Shown: positions 62,561 through 64,000 of the stretch, piece after piece
Layout: the number at the start of each line of letters is the position of its first letter
How positions within the stretch are numbered: the first letter of the stretch is position 1
Source of the DNA: Torreya grandis
Taxonomy: Eukaryota > Streptophyta > Pinopsida > Cupressales > Taxaceae
Direction of reading: 5' to 3'
Assembly: GCA_037957365.1 (NCBI GenBank)
Contig: JARHVA010004907.1
Span: forward strand, 697,001-761,000
Length of the DNA stretch: 64,000 nucleotides
Position numbers and translations under genes: made by a program
The notes under the pieces: generated by a model
Told to the model about the DNA's origin: nothing
Database searches by the model: none
The model's input: only the letters and a program-made list of their open reading frames with translations

Positions 62561-64000
62561 GGGAATTTTGCATGATTTCAATAAAATTTATTTGATATGG
62601 GAGATGAGAAAGTTACACTATGGGGTCTAATTCATCAAAACCCATGAAGGAATGATAGATATAGGTGTGTAATGTTGTAAGAGATCCTGGGAAGGAGGAT
62701 TGGAAGTGTATTCAAACTTATGTTGGTAAGATGTAGTTGGTTTAGTTTGAGGTCAAATTGGTTGATTGTCTTTAAATGGTTAAGGATTGTCTATGGGTGT
62801 AGACATTGGAAGAATGGTAGAGATAGTATGAGAGGTATTATCCAGTTGAGATGTTGGAAGTGGTTCTTAGAAAGAGATAAGGTCCTCTTGCCCTAACTCC
62901 ATTAGATAAGATGGGGAAGAGTCTTGGATGACATAAAATATTTGGGAGGTTTAGTGCATGTGGGTTGGATTAGAATCAATGAAATAAACTATCCTTCATA
63001 TTTTAGTCATATTTAACACATTTTAATTAATAGTGAGGTCTACAAGACTTTCAATGTTGTTAGTAGAATGAGTAGTCTTATCATTACTATCTTGATGATT
63101 AGGAAGATGATATTTATATATGGTAATATGAGCATTAACTTGGTTTAAATACTGATTTTTATGTTGTGTTTCATGATCTTTAAATGATATATCATATGCC
63201 TATTGATGCTTTTGAATGAGTGATTTGTGATCAAATTTAGGGATAATAAGAAAATTTAGCTAGATTACGTAATTGTCTACAAGTCTCATGAGAGTGACCC
63301 CAACTTGCATGAAACCAAAAAAACTTGTTTGGATCATACCATGATTTCATAGGATGAATGAGGATAATCTCTCATGGTAGATTCCTTGGTAGATTCTTTT
63401 GAAGCTCAGTTAAGGATAATGGTTTATGGATGTTGATGTTGTTTGTTTTGGAAAATGTAGGATTATTTATCTGGAGGGGGGGATGCTCCATAATGTTATT
63501 TGGAGTGATGACTTGTATATTTTGAATAGTATCATAAGTATTGGTGATACCATCATTGGTAGCATGATTTCTATTTTTAATGAGCATGTGAGTGCCCACA
63601 GGAGGTTGGGATGGTTCAAATTGGCACATGAGAAAATCTTGGCATTTAGCTTGGTCAAGGGATTCTTCTAAATTTCTTAGAAAGAGATTCCTAACTCAAT
63701 ATTACAACTTAGGGTAGATATAATTAGTGAATAGATGAAAGATGTTATCATTTACCATGTGATGCTTACACTTATTAGACAATTTCTTCCATCATTTGAT
63801 GAAATCTTGGACTATTTTGGTTTCAAGTTGCTTACAATTGATGAAGTGAACTAATTTATTCTTTAGGAGATCACTAGTTTGAAAATTTTGTACTAGGGAA
63901 TTAACTAGATCTTCCAAGCTAGTGATAGAATGGGATTTGAGTTGATTGTACCAATCTAAAGCATATCTAGAGAGTGTTTTGGATAATAGCTTGGTAGAAT
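62561..64000 (-). pseudogene. Gypsy-type gag, degenerate, runs off the right edge
   Basis: Minus-strand relic with the capsid end near 63690-63990 (a Trp-Tyr-Asn-Gln-Leu-Lys-type block followed by helix-rich sequence), then a long polar linker rich in His, Asn, Gln, Pro and Thr to about 62600. Many stops fall at Trp- and Gln-like positions (TAG, TAA, TGA). The N-terminus of gag lies outside the window. Confidence 0.55.

Overview
The window looks like nuclear DNA from a land plant with a large, repeat-rich genome, possibly a gymnosperm, though I cannot fix the taxon. It is strongly AT-rich and poor in CpG. Everything I can identify is transposable-element material: Ty1/copia and Ty3/gypsy elements primed by initiator-Met tRNA, fragments of other gag-protease elements, and a plant-mobile-domain (PMD) gene relic. 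I found no intact host gene, tRNA, rRNA or CRISPR array. The AT-rich sequence produces many short chance ORFs. Real coding relics show up as long stretches that keep one frame and are broken mainly by stops at Gln or Trp positions.

Layout. 1-5319: 5' half of a minus-strand Ty3/gypsy element (gag start, PBS, 4.4-kb LTR) that runs off the left edge. 6540-7190: nine-unit 72-bp tandem repeat. 7805-11540: large unrecognised degenerate reading frame. 12.3-12.9 kb and 18.3-18.6 kb: noncoding repeats carrying a recurring near-palindrome. 14845-15499: short degenerate ORF. 15.6-17.0 and 28.4-29.7 kb: a direct repeat pair, probably LTRs of a minus-strand gag-protease element. 19667-26095: a nearly complete Ty1/copia element nested in that older element, with 5-bp target duplications GGATG and unusual TA...TA ends. 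29882-31201: unrecognised 440-codon frame with no frameshift. 32.3-32.75 kb: GC-richer foreign-looking island. 36.9-37.4 kb: small minus-strand ORF relic.

39649-51418: complete Ty3/gypsy chromovirus (minus strand) with target duplications CTCTT, LTRs of 4.4 and 3.3 kb, PBS, PPT, RT, RNase H, integrase and a chromodomain-like tail. It interrupts an older plus-strand gag, and that reading frame can be followed across the insertion site. 51424-53720: the rest of this older element (gag, protease). 55416-58150: PMD pseudogene with a recognisable first exon, a phase-0 intron and a long second exon. 60.3-64.0 kb: minus-strand gag-protease relic.

The genes do not form a pathway. The window is a layered record of insertions: older gag-protease elements, then the chromovirus (about 9% LTR difference in a sample) and the copia (about 5%). 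Decay is dominated by C-to-T and G-to-A changes rather than indels, as expected for DNA kept methylated for a long time. Statements about protein families come from motif recognition by eye; no search was run.
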